In this document: piece by piece, positions 38,603-47,515 of the stretch
Layout of the letters: the number at the start of each line of letters is the position of its first letter
Position numbering within the stretch: the first letter of the stretch is position 1
DNA from: Bacillota bacterium
GTDB lineage: Bacteria; Bacillota; Clostridia; Christensenellales; Borkfalkiaceae
Direction: 5' to 3'
NCBI GenBank assembly: GCA_003343805.1
Contig: QAKM01000073.1
Span: 1 to 54,011 of the forward strand
DNA: 54,011 nt
The notes under the pieces: model-generated
Told to the model about the DNA's origin: nothing
What the model saw: only the letters and a program-made list of their open reading frames with translations
The model's database searches: none
Position numbers and translations under genes: made by a program

Positions 38603-41155
38603 TCAGAACGAATATGTCCCTGCCTGCAGCGTCTCACATCTTCCGTCGGGAAGCCGGAGCTGCGCCGTCGTGTTGGCAGGAACGGAGACGGTGTAGGAAT
38701 ATCCCTCGTCCGTCTTTTCCCACCCGCAGGAAACTTTGCCGTAGATGCTCTGATATTCCGCCTTTGCATAGGTGAGCGAACCGCCCGGCTTGGGTGCGAG
38801 GGAAAATTGATTATCGCCCGCGACTTTGATGCCGCACATTTCGCTCATCAGCCATTCGCAGACAGCACCCTTTGAGTAATGGTTGAGAGATGCGGCATTC
38901 TGATCGGAGGCGCGATCCCCCTCCCAATCCTCCCAGACGGTCGTTGCGCCGTTTTTCGGCATCACGAGCCAGCCGGGAAGTTCTTCGTTTTCGAGCAGCT
39001 TATAGGCATATTCGATGCCGATTTTTTCGAGCACGAAGAGGATAAAGGGCGTCGACAAAAAGCCTGTGCCGAGCCGCCAACCGTAGTTTTCAAGCGCCCG
39101 GATGAGCCGTTTTCTGGCAAAGTCCTCCTGCTCCTCCGTCAGAAGCCCCATGTAGAGCGGGCGAACGAGTTTTGCCTGACGGTCGGTATCGAGGGAAAAT
39201 TTTGGCTTTGTGACAAGCTCCCGATAGGCGCGCTTGGCCCCCTCGCTGTACTTTTGGATACGGTCAAGGCGCTTTGTCTTGGCCTTTTGTAAGATGTCGG
39301 CGATCCTTAAAACACGCTGCAGGGTGAAATAGGTGTAAGCCGTCGATTCCTCAGGCTTTGTTGTCATGAAATCATACCAATGGAAGGTATTTACGTCGCT
39401 CGGCTCCGACCACTCGCCGTAAGCACATCCGCAGTTGACGAGATATTTTTGGTTCTTCCATGAAAGGAAGACGGGCTTGGAATAGACGCCGCCCCACTTG
39501 CCTGCACGGCGGATCATGAAGTCGGCATAGTCGAGAATATCCTCGTAGTGTTCCTCCAGAACGCGCTTATCGCCGTAACGCTCGTAAAGATAGAGCGGGA
39601 TATAGACGCCTGCGCACGCCCATCCCACCGAACCGTTCAGCCACCACAAGAACTTATCTTCATTGACGCGGGGCGCGATCTGCGGAAGGCGGCCGCTTTT
39701 GTACTGCCGATCGAAAATGTCGCGGACGTGCTTGCGCGCAAAAGCGGCGTAGTCCGTCAGATAGGCAGCCGTATTGAAGAAGATCTGACTGTCTCCCGTC
39801 CAGCCCGAGCGTTCGCGCGTGGGACAGTCGGAAGGAAAATCCGTTGAGTTGCTCTTGAGCGACCAAAGCGTCATGTGCCAGAAGCGATCGATGAGCGGAT
39901 GCGAACAGGCAAAGGACGCCGTCTCTTCCAAGTCGCTGTAAACGGCGACCGCGGTGAAGTTCTCCTTTTCAAAGGGGATGTCCGTCTCGATCTCCGCATA
40001 CCGGAATCCGCCGTAAAAGAATTTCGGGGTGTATTCGTTGACGCCTTCTCGGCAGATATACTCGATCTCCTGCTTGGTCGAGGGAACACCTCTATGAACC
40101 ATCTGGATATTTTTCTGCGACAACTCGCCGTCCTTCATCATCTCGCCGAGGCGGATACGGATGCGCTGCCCCGCGCGGGCGGAAAGACGGAAGGAAAGAT
40201 ACCCCGAAAGATTCTGCGGGAACTCCAAGACCTTTTTCCCCGAAGGCGTGATGATGAGCTCTTCGGGAAAAAAGCGCTCGTGTTCCTTGACAAGGACGTT
40301 ATCGGAAGCCGTGGGATTTGCCTTGTATTTGACGGAATTTGCCTTTTTGCTGTATGTGGGCGATTTGCGGGCATCCACGCGCTCGCCGTCCTTGAGGTCG
40401 GCAAATCGAATGGGGCCGTCGTTGCTCCACGCCCAGCTACCGTCCGTGCAGATGTGGGTAATGCGCCCTTCCGCGTCATAGAGTTCCAACTGCAACAAAA
40501 GTTTGGTGACGGTGCCGAACGTATTCGTCCTGCCCTTTCCGCCGTTGCTGCCGCGGTACCAGCCGTCGGCAAGTTCGGCCGTCATCACATTGACGCCGCC
40601 TTTTATGAGCGCCGTCACGTCATAAGTCTGATATTGGATGCGTTTTTGATAATCGGTGGAACCGGGCGCGAACACCATATCGCCCACGCGGGCGCCGTTG
40701 AGCCTGACTTCGTACAGCCCGCACGCCGTCGCATACAGCCGCGCCTTCTGTACGCCGATCGCCGTAAACAGCTTTTGAAAGCAGTCGACGGGATAGCGCT
40801 CTTTCCTGTTGACCTTGTAATTTCCTGCGATCCACTCCGCTTTCCAATCGGATGGAGTGAGAAGCCCCATTTCAAAGAAGGCGGGCTCCGACCACTCCCC
40901 TTCCCCGCGTTCATCCCAGAGTTTTACGCTCCATTCCACGCGCTGACGCGAGACGAGTTTTTCGGGATATTCCGCACGCATGGAGGAAGAGGCGACTTTT
41001 CCGCTGTCCCACACCGTCTTGCCATCCGTCTGCGCGACGATGCGATAAGCGGACTGCCTTTTGCCGCCATCGCAGTTCCAAAACAGCAAGGGCTTTTGAA
41101 TATCGATGCCCAAAGGATCTTTGAGATATTCCGTTCTCAAACGGATGGCTTTCAT
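38603..41155 (-). CDS. GH78 alpha-L-rhamnosidase (GH78-2)
   Basis: 850 aa from the ATG at 41155, which overlaps the esterase 2 stop (ATGA); AAGGAG lies upstream. N-terminal beta domains (KARLYATACGLYEVRLNGAR near residue 138), then the catalytic barrel with DCPTRERSGWTGD near 447 (the D, E and D are at the spacing of characterised GH78 enzymes) and catalytic-base Glu in TTVWEDWEG near 742. C-terminal beta domain last. No signal peptide. Close paralogue of GH78-3 (same start MKAIRLRTE and end GTYSF/GDYSF) but different from GH78-1 in the active-site motif. Confidence 0.95.
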   Translation of the reverse strand: MKAIRLRTEYLKDPLGIDIQKPLLFWNCDGGKRQSAYRIVAQTDGKTVWDSGKVASSSMRAEYPEKLVSRQRVEWSVKLWDERGEGEWSEPAFFEMGLLTPSDWKAEWIAGNYKVNRKERYPVDCFQKLFTAIGVQKARLYATACGLYEVRLNGARVGDMVFAPGSTDYQKRIQYQTYDVTALIKGGVNVMTAELADGWYRGSNGGKGRTNTFGTVTKLLLQLELYDAEGRITHICTDGSWAWSNDGPIRFADLKDGERVDARKSPTYSKKANSVKYKANPTASDNVLVKEHERFFPEELIITPSGKKVLEFPQNLSGYLSFRLSARAGQRIRIRLGEMMKDGELSQKNIQMVHRGVPSTKQEIEYICREGVNEYTPKFFYGGFRYAEIETDIPFEKENFTAVAVYSDLEETASFACSHPLIDRFWHMTLWSLKSNSTDFPSDCPTRERSGWTGDSQIFFNTAAYLTDYAAFARKHVRDIFDRQYKSGRLPQIAPRVNEDKFLWWLNGSVGWACAGVYIPLYLYERYGDKRVLEEHYEDILDYADFMIRRAGKWGGVYSKPVFLSWKNQKYLVNCGCAYGEWSEPSDVNTFHWYDFMTTKPEESTAYTYFTLQRVLRIADILQKAKTKRLDRIQKYSEGAKRAYRELVTKPKFSLDTDRQAKLVRPLYMGLLTEEQEDFARKRLIRALENYGWRLGTGFLSTPFILFVLEKIGIEYAYKLLENEELPGWLVMPKNGATTVWEDWEGDRASDQNAASLNHYSKGAVCEWLMSEMCGIKVAGDNQFSLAPKPGGSLTYAKAEYQSIYGKVSCGWEKTDEGYSYTVSVPANTTAQLRLPDGRCETLQAGTYSF

Positions 41156-42105
41156 GCTTTTTCTCCTTTGCAGACGGTATGATAGAAGTCGGCCGCACGA
41201 CTTGTCCAATCTTCGGCGGGGGTATTCCTGGCGACGCCCCAGCCGTGCTTTGTTCCTTCGACGGGCATAAATTCAAACAGAACGCCCGCCCGTTCAAGCG
41301 CCGCCTTCATCATGAGGCTGTTTTCAAAGGGTACGGTGTCGTCATGCGTGCATTGCCAAAGGAAGGTGGGCGGATAGCCCGCATCCACCTGTTCTTCGAC
41401 CGACCACTCCCTTTGAAGCGCCTGATCCTTAGCCTCTCTCCCGAGAAAGAGCGCTCTCGAACCCGGATGCGTCTTTTCCCCCATCGTGAGGACGGGATAG
41501 CACAAAAACACAGCGGCGGGTTTGGGGAGACCGTACGTTTCATAGCCGAGCTTTGCGATGCCCCAGCACCCCGCGACGTGTCCGCCTGCCGAGAACCCGC
41601 AGACGGCATAGTTCTTTATATCGACCTGCCATTCATCGGCATGATCAAACACAAAGGAAAGAATGGCGGAAACATCCTCCTGCGGAGCAGGATAATGCGC
41701 CGCCTTCCCAACATGGTACTGCCCGATGACGGCGTTGAAGCCGAGCTCGTTGAAGCGCGTCGCCGTCGAAAACCCTTCGACAAACGAACAAACATCCCCA
41801 TACCCACCGCCCGGCAGGATAAGGACAAGAGGCGCCTTCTTTCCGATGAGAAAGGCATACAGCCCGACGGCATCGCCGAGGTCGTAAAAGAGCTGCTCTC
41901 CCTTCCGGCGGCGCAGACGCATCTCGTTGAGCGCTTTGCAGAGAACGGGCACATCGAAGGGATAGTACTGTGTCAGTTTCTCCAAAGTGAGCGGGCCCAT
42001 CACGGCGGCAAACTGCCGCGGACAGACGACGTACTTTTTAAAAGGAGCAAATTCCTTGCAGTTCCGTATTTCGGAAATTTTGCTCTTCGGAGTAAATTCT
42101 TTCAT
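41152..42105 (-). CDS. Alpha/beta hydrolase, esterase-type (esterase 2)
   Basis: 317 aa from the ATG at 42105 (GAGGGA upstream); an earlier ATG at 42120 lacks a site. Oxyanion motif LPGGGYGDVCSF near residue 105, nucleophile Ser in GFSAGGHVAG near 170, Asp in CTHDDTVPF and His in GTKHGWG. Cytoplasmic. Its pairing with GH78-2 by translational overlap suggests that deacylation and rhamnose removal go together. Confidence 0.88.
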   Translation of the reverse strand: MKEFTPKSKISEIRNCKEFAPFKKYVVCPRQFAAVMGPLTLEKLTQYYPFDVPVLCKALNEMRLRRRKGEQLFYDLGDAVGLYAFLIGKKAPLVLILPGGGYGDVCSFVEGFSTATRFNELGFNAVIGQYHVGKAAHYPAPQEDVSAILSFVFDHADEWQVDIKNYAVCGFSAGGHVAGCWGIAKLGYETYGLPKPAAVFLCYPVLTMGEKTHPGSRALFLGREAKDQALQREWSVEEQVDAGYPPTFLWQCTHDDTVPFENSLMMKAALERAGVLFEFMPVEGTKHGWGVARNTPAEDWTSRAADFYHTVCKGEKA

Positions 42106-42128
42106 AGCTTCCCTCAACAAAACTTGTT

Positions 42129-42884
42129 TTATTTTCTCAGATCCTCAAGGCCGTACTTTTCGATGAGTGCTTCAATGGCGGGTTTGATATAGCCATCCCG
42201 CCACAAAAGCTGCCCCTCATGGTTGAGATGGATGCCGTCTTTGATGAAGAGGTCGCTTCGATAGGCGCTGCCGTCAAAGGTCATTTCCTCCGCATCGACG
42301 AACGTCATGTAGTCATACTTTGCACAAAGCGCCTCGAGGGCATCGTTGATCTTCTGCGTAAGCGCTGTAAATTGACTTCTCCCGGGGAGCAGAAGCCCGC
42401 TCATGACGACGAATTTTGCCTCGGGCAACCGCTCGTGGAAGGTCTTGAACATGAACTCTTTGTATTCCATGCAAACTTGCACTTTTTCCTCGTCCGTGCC
42501 GTCCAGAGAGACATAGTCGTTGGAGCCCGTCTGAAAGAACACAACGGCGGGCGCGTAAGGATAGAGCAGCGTATCGGCCCGCTCTACAAGGTCACGATCG
42601 GTGCTGCCGCCGAAGCCGTGGTTCTGGACTTTATACTCCGCAAGGTCGTTGTCCATCCCCGTCCAGAGGCGGAAGTTGGAGGCACCGTAAAAGACGATCT
42701 CCCCCTTTCTTGTTTCCACGTCGTATTTCTGAAGGATGACTTTTTCTTCGTGATCGAACTGCATAAACGCAAAGGGCCCCCAGCCCACATACATTCCCGT
42801 AAAGATCAGCCCCACAAGGCAGGCAAGAAGCAGACCAACAACAGATGCGATGACGGCGATCGTCACTTTCTTCCCCTTTGTCAT
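42129..42884 (-). CDS. Membrane-anchored SGNH/GDSL hydrolase
   Basis: 251 aa from the ATG at 42884 (GGAGA upstream). N-terminal membrane helix (VTIAVIASVVGLLLACLVGL) with no lipobox, so the enzyme is probably held outside the membrane. SGNH blocks: FYGASNFRLW with the Ser, GFGGST with the Gly, FFQTGSNDY with the Asn, and DGIHLNHEG with Asp and His. An esterase that could deacylate the glycoside before uptake. Eight bases after GH1. Confidence 0.88.
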   Translation of the reverse strand: MTKGKKVTIAVIASVVGLLLACLVGLIFTGMYVGWGPFAFMQFDHEEKVILQKYDVETRKGEIVFYGASNFRLWTGMDNDLAEYKVQNHGFGGSTDRDLVERADTLLYPYAPAVVFFQTGSNDYVSLDGTDEEKVQVCMEYKEFMFKTFHERLPEAKFVVMSGLLLPGRSQFTALTQKINDALEALCAKYDYMTFVDAEEMTFDGSAYRSDLFIKDGIHLNHEGQLLWRDGYIKPAIEALIEKYGLEDLRK

Positions 42885-42892
42885 ATTTTCTC

Positions 42893-44224
42893 CTACTGGT
42901 CGGTGCGGTGAGAGGCGATGTAGTCGCGATAAAAATACGCGCTTTGCTTCCACTTTGTTTCAAACGTCTTGAAATTGGTATGAAGCAGCCCATATTTGAT
43001 CATCGTTCCCGCGCACCATTCAATGTTATCCATCAGGCTCCACGCGTAATAGCCTGCGATGTTGAGCCCCTCTTCGTTCGCGCGTTTGACTTCCTCGAGG
43101 ACGGCCTTGAAGTATTCGACGCGCTTTTTGTCGCGGATCATCCCACCGAGCGAACATTCATGCACATACGTTCCCTTCCCGTTTTCGGTGATGAGAATGG
43201 GAAGAGTGAGCGAATACATCTCCCGCAGCATTCTTACAACGTCGCGGATGACCTTTGGATCAAAACCGCCGCGTGTTTCCTGCTGGTTGCCGCCCGCAAG
43301 CAGCTTTTTAGCCCCACGCTTTCCCTTGTTGATGAGGACGCGGTCGTAGATATTGAGGCCGAAGAAATCGATGGGCGCGTGGATACGGGCAAGATCGCCC
43401 TCTTGGATGTCCATGAGCGTGCCCTCACGCGCAAGCGCCGAGAGGATGTAGTCGGAATATGCGCCTCCGAGGACGGGATCGGTATAAAATTTCCAATTCC
43501 GCTCGTCCTCGTCACGGACGGCGGCAAGATTTTGCTCGGTGGGATACTTTGCATACCGCTTCCACACGTCGATGACGATGCCGATCTTGGAGGAGGAAGA
43601 AGCGACGGCGCGAAACGCCTCCACCGCCCTGCCGTGCGCGACGAGCAAGTTATGCCGCGCCTGATTGCCGAGCTTTTCATCCCGATGTCCCGGGGCAAAC
43701 TTTCCCTTTGCATAGCCGATGTACGTCGCGATGGGCTCGTTGACTGTCGCAAAATACGGCACGACGTCGGAAAAGAGACAGAACATCTTTTCCGAGTACT
43801 CGCCGAACCATTCGATGCAGTCACGGTTTGCCCATCCGCCCCTCTCTTCGAGGCACTGCGGCAGATCCCAATGATAGAGCGTGACGTTGGGTTGGATGCC
43901 CGCCTCCAAGAGAGCATCAAAGACGCGCCTATAGTAATCGACGCCCTTTTCGTTGAGCTTCCCCGCGCCTTCAGGCAGCACGCGCGACCAGGAAAGAGAC
44001 ATCCGATAACTGTTCACACCGAGTGCCTTGAGGTTGGCAAGAACGCGCGTAAAAAAGCGGTGATAGCTGTCGCAAGCGGTCGGGAAATATCTAGCGCTCA
44101 TGACCTTCCCACGCGCGGCAAAATCATCCCAGATGCTCGGGCTCCTGCCGTCGTCTGCGGCTCCGCCCTCGATTTGAGCAGCAGCCGTCGAAACGCCCCA
44201 CAGAAAATCCCTTGGATAAGCCAT
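42893..44224 (-). CDS. GH1 beta-glucosidase
   Basis: 443 aa, normal GH1 size. It opens YPRDFLWGVSTAAAQIEGG, the N-terminal family signature. Acid/base Glu in TVNEP near residue 162 and nucleophile Glu in PILITENGKGTYV near 345; SLMDNIEW follows. No phosphate-binding Lys/Ser pattern of 6-phospho enzymes is evident, so a free glucoside (or galactoside, fucoside) seems the substrate. No signal peptide. Four bases after GH43. Confidence 0.94.
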   Translation of the reverse strand: MAYPRDFLWGVSTAAAQIEGGAADDGRSPSIWDDFAARGKVMSARYFPTACDSYHRFFTRVLANLKALGVNSYRMSLSWSRVLPEGAGKLNEKGVDYYRRVFDALLEAGIQPNVTLYHWDLPQCLEERGGWANRDCIEWFGEYSEKMFCLFSDVVPYFATVNEPIATYIGYAKGKFAPGHRDEKLGNQARHNLLVAHGRAVEAFRAVASSSSKIGIVIDVWKRYAKYPTEQNLAAVRDEDERNWKFYTDPVLGGAYSDYILSALAREGTLMDIQEGDLARIHAPIDFFGLNIYDRVLINKGKRGAKKLLAGGNQQETRGGFDPKVIRDVVRMLREMYSLTLPILITENGKGTYVHECSLGGMIRDKKRVEYFKAVLEEVKRANEEGLNIAGYYAWSLMDNIEWCAGTMIKYGLLHTNFKTFETKWKQSAYFYRDYIASHRTDQ

Positions 44225-44228
44225 CGTC

Positions 44229-45548
44229 TTACTCCTTTGGAAGAAAGCGCAGAGAATGCACCCTCAGATCGCCCGAGGATGTGAGCACGATCTCGCAGAG
44301 CCCCTGTCCAGCATCTTCGAGCGGCTTCCCGTTTGCCTGCACCGTGAGCGCACCCTCGCCTTCCAAGTCTGCTTCCATGCGGACGGGGGTATATTCAAAG
44401 TCACAATAGCGGATGACGGCACGGCTTCCCTTCTTCATGATAAGGTCGGTGCCGTCGATATAAGATCCCCCTTCCACTTCGCAGGCGCGCCAGCCCTCGA
44501 TGGTTTCCCCGAGGGCAAAGGGCTCGCCCGCGCCTTGGGAAGTCATTTTCACCTCGTCGATGGTGCCGTCGTCGTTGAAAAAGATCTTCTCGACGCACAG
44601 CCGGCGATTGGCGCGGCAATTCCCCGAACAGCGATGATAGAATACATACCACTGCCCGTGAAATTCCTCGATGCTTCCGTGGATGTTCCAGCTCTCGGGA
44701 TCGCACTTCGCGTTGTCGATGATGATGCCGCGGTATTGAAACGGCCCGAGCGGGCTCTTGCTCGTCGCATACACAAGGCAGGTCGGCCTCCCCTTGCGGA
44801 ATACGCAGGGATAGACATAGTAGTAGATGCCGTTCCGCTTGCGCATGGAGCTGCCTTCGTGGAAGCCGTGCTCCTCTTCGGTGACGATGCGCTCGACGAC
44901 GCTGCTTTCATCGAAGGAGATCATGTCGTCGTTGAGACGGACGCCGTTCGCGCGGAACTGCCCCCAATAGTAGTAGACAGCGCCGTCGTCGTCCACAAAA
45001 ACTGCGGGATCGATGCCCCCGCAGGGAAGCCGGACGGGATCGCGGAACGGGCCTTCCGGTTTGTCCGAAACCGCCACCCCCTCGCTGTAATCGGACAGGC
45101 AAAAGTAAAGATAGTACTTTCCGTTCCTTTCGCAGCAGTCGGGCGCAAAGAGAAGGTGTTTGTCGGGAACATAAGCGCCGAAGTCGATGTTCTGCGGACG
45201 GATGCTCTTGGGCATGAGGCCGATGGGGATGTGCATCTCCTTGAGAAGTTCACGATAGACGGGCGTCGGGTCCTTGAGACCCATATCGACGACATAGTAC
45301 TTCTTCTTTTTCTTGTCATCGGGCCAGGGGATATCCTTGCCGTCGAGCGACTTCTCCCCCACCTCCCAGGTGCGCATATCCGAAGTCGAGGCGACGTGGT
45401 ATTCCTCGCTGCAATACTCTTTCGCGCTCATATCAAAACTGCCGTACACATAGAGCTTATCGTGAAAGACGTGCGCTTCGCCGTCGGGGATGCGGATGTC
45501 GGGCGGCAGAACAGGATTACGGCCATCGGAAGAGCGCCGGATTTCCAT
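44229..45548 (-). CDS. GH43 glycosidase (arabinofuranosidase/xylosidase-like)
   Basis: 439 aa; the ATG at 45548 overlaps the symporter stop. The five-bladed propeller runs from residue 15 to about 320: PPDIRIPDGEAHVF with the first acidic residue, IDPAVFVDDDGAVYYYWG with the pKa-modulating Asp, and HGFHEGSSMRKR with the acid Glu. A C-terminal beta domain (about 110 residues, ALTVQANGKP) follows. Members act on arabinose or xylose side chains, some on galactose. Cytoplasmic. Confidence 0.9.
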   Translation of the reverse strand: MEIRRSSDGRNPVLPPDIRIPDGEAHVFHDKLYVYGSFDMSAKEYCSEEYHVASTSDMRTWEVGEKSLDGKDIPWPDDKKKKKYYVVDMGLKDPTPVYRELLKEMHIPIGLMPKSIRPQNIDFGAYVPDKHLLFAPDCCERNGKYYLYFCLSDYSEGVAVSDKPEGPFRDPVRLPCGGIDPAVFVDDDGAVYYYWGQFRANGVRLNDDMISFDESSVVERIVTEEEHGFHEGSSMRKRNGIYYYVYPCVFRKGRPTCLVYATSKSPLGPFQYRGIIIDNAKCDPESWNIHGSIEEFHGQWYVFYHRCSGNCRANRRLCVEKIFFNDDGTIDEVKMTSQGAGEPFALGETIEGWRACEVEGGSYIDGTDLIMKKGSRAVIRYCDFEYTPVRMEADLEGEGALTVQANGKPLEDAGQGLCEIVLTSSGDLRVHSLRFLPKE

Positions 45549-47515
45549 CACTTAGCCTCCGCGGCAGCAAGCGCCTTCTGCATTTTTTCGTAGTACGCTT
45601 CGCCCTTTGCTTTCTCTTCCTGCCAGCGGGCTTCGTCCTTCTTTTCTTGGGCGAGACGGCGCGCATCCCGCTTTTGCTTCTGTTCGGGCGTGAGCTTAGC
45701 AAGTCTCTGCGCCTGCTTTTCGGCGGCTTTCTTTGCCTTCTCTTCTGCCTTGATCTTGGCAAGCCGTTCCTTTCCCGCCTGCTTTTCTTCTTTGGCACGG
45801 ACGGCCTCAACGTGTTTTGCAAGCTCCGCTTCGTAATTGAGGCCCTTCTTTTCGCAGCGCTCTCTGAGTTCTTTGCTGTAGGCCTCTTCCGCTTCGGCGT
45901 CCATCTGCTTCTGCTCCTCGGCGGCGCGCACTTCGGGTTCTACCCACACTTCGCCGCTTGCTTCCACTGCCACGCGCTGACGGGCACGGATGATGACGAG
46001 CTTCTTATCGACCGTCTTTTCGACGGTGATGAAGGAGAGCATCCCCGCATACACGAGGCCGGAGACGACTTCGATGCCGAGGAAGAAAAGGACGAGGACG
46101 GTCGTGACCGTCTCGGGCTGCATGAGTGCAACAGTAAAGCTGCCGTCCGTCAGGGGCTTTAAGAGCGAGGGATCGATCTGCGTCGTCCATCCCTGCGATG
46201 CGATGAAATCGAGCACTGTCTGCAACTCCTCGCCGTTTGCAGCGATCTGCGGCGCAAGATAGCCTGCCCCGGAGAGCGCTCCGTTGAAGATACCCGTCAC
46301 AACGCCTGCGACCGCTGTTGTGATCGTCGAATAGACGGACATGGCAAGGCCGTCGCAGCGGAAGCCGTTCTTCCATTCCATGTGATCGAGCGCATCGGAA
46401 AAGAGCGCCATAAAGACATACGCGCTTGGAAGGCTGCCCAAATTCTTAACGAACTGCCCGACAAGCACGGTGGGCATATTGGTGGGCGCGAGGCAGCAGA
46501 TGAGGCTGCCCAGCGAGAAGATGACAAAACCGACGACGGTCAGATTTTTCTTGCCAAACTTCTTGGCAAGCGGCCACACGGCAAAGATGCCGATGCCCAT
46601 CGGGATGCCGCCAAGGACGGAGACCATCGTCTGCGTGATGCCGTCCGAATAAGTCCCAAGAACATAGTTGCAGTAATACGGAAGCGAGATGTTCTTGAGC
46701 TGACTCGTGAGCGTGGACAGAAGGAAATAACCCAGAAGGATAAGGATATATTTATCCGTGAAGATGGCCTTGAGCTGCAGAGAATAAGGGACTTCCCTCT
46801 GCTTGGTCTCGCCGCCCTCGAGCGTGACGCGCTCCTTCGTGTAATAATATTCAAGGAAGGCAAGCGGCAGCGTGATGCACGAGAGGATGCTCATGCAGGT
46901 GATCCAAAGGTCCTTGCTCGTCCCGAGCGAGGGGATGATGAGCATCGGGAACACGAGCGCCACGAGAATGCCGCTCATCATGATGGTCGCGATGTTGTTG
47001 AACACGGCGAGCACGCTTCGCTGCGCGGTGTTGCGCGTCGAGAGCGGAACGAGAAGGTTGTGGCTCATGTTGTAGATGGTGAGCGCGACCGAATAATAGA
47101 GGTTGTACGAGAGCATGACCCAGATGATCTGCAATGTCATGTTCCCGCTCGGCACAACAAAGAGAAGGATGCCCGTCACCGTTAAAAGGGGCGCCGATAA
47201 AAGCAGCCACGGACGGGCCTTGCCCTGTTTGGTGTGCGTGCGGTCGATGATGTACCCCATGATGACGTTGGTGATGGCATCGATGATCTTGGATATGATG
47301 GGGAAAATGACGAGGAACATCCCGCCCCACACCGTACCGAGATTGAGAACGTCGGTGTAGTACACGTTGAGATAGGTACCCATGACGGCAGAAAAGAGCA
47401 GCGAACCGCACGGGCCGATCATGTACCCCAGCCATCGCTCCTTGCCGCCCACGTTCTGCGAACGGATCTTGCTGTTGAATATCCTACCGCTCAACATTTT
47501 TCCAGCAGTTGCCAT
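45548..47515 (-). CDS. GPH-type (MelB-like) sugar symporter with long coiled-coil tail
   Basis: 655 aa from the ATG at 47515, whose A is shared with the GH3 stop (TAATG); a longer frame reaches 47575. The first 520 residues are a 12-helix glycoside-pentoside-hexuronide symporter ([20 protein letters not shown] near residue 86 is the GPH signature loop). The last 140 residues are a highly charged helix of Lys, Glu and Ala ([19 protein letters not shown] and more), cytoplasmic, of a type not usual for GPH proteins (about 450-500 aa). It imports a glycoside or a liberated sugar with a cation. Confidence 0.9.
   Translation of the reverse strand: MATAGKMLSGRIFNSKIRSQNVGGKERWLGYMIGPCGSLLFSAVMGTYLNVYYTDVLNLGTVWGGMFLVIFPIISKIIDAITNVIMGYIIDRTHTKQGKARPWLLLSAPLLTVTGILLFVVPSGNMTLQIIWVMLSYNLYYSVALTIYNMSHNLLVPLSTRNTAQRSVLAVFNNIATIMMSGILVALVFPMLIIPSLGTSKDLWITCMSILSCITLPLAFLEYYYTKERVTLEGGETKQREVPYSLQLKAIFTDKYILILLGYFLLSTLTSQLKNISLPYYCNYVLGTYSDGITQTMVSVLGGIPMGIGIFAVWPLAKKFGKKNLTVVGFVIFSLGSLICCLAPTNMPTVLVGQFVKNLGSLPSAYVFMALFSDALDHMEWKNGFRCDGLAMSVYSTITTAVAGVVTGIFNGALSGAGYLAPQIAANGEELQTVLDFIASQGWTTQIDPSLLKPLTDGSFTVALMQPETVTTVLVLFFLGIEVVSGLVYAGMLSFITVEKTVDKKLVIIRARQRVAVEASGEVWVEPEVRAAEEQKQMDAEAEEAYSKELRERCEKKGLNYEAELAKHVEAVRAKEEKQAGKERLAKIKAEEKAKKAAEKQAQRLAKLTPEQKQKRDARRLAQEKKDEARWQEEKAKGEAYYEKMQKALAAAEAK

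Noticed and set aside
39875..41182. Open frame of 435 codons on the plus strand opposite GH78-2
   Set aside because: Antisense to GH78-2. Similar shadows at 31454-32773, 44256-45593 and 51374-52873 were rejected for the same reason.
42878..44284. Open frame of 468 codons on the plus strand opposite GH1
   Set aside because: Antisense to a gene with full GH1 signatures; no motif of its own.
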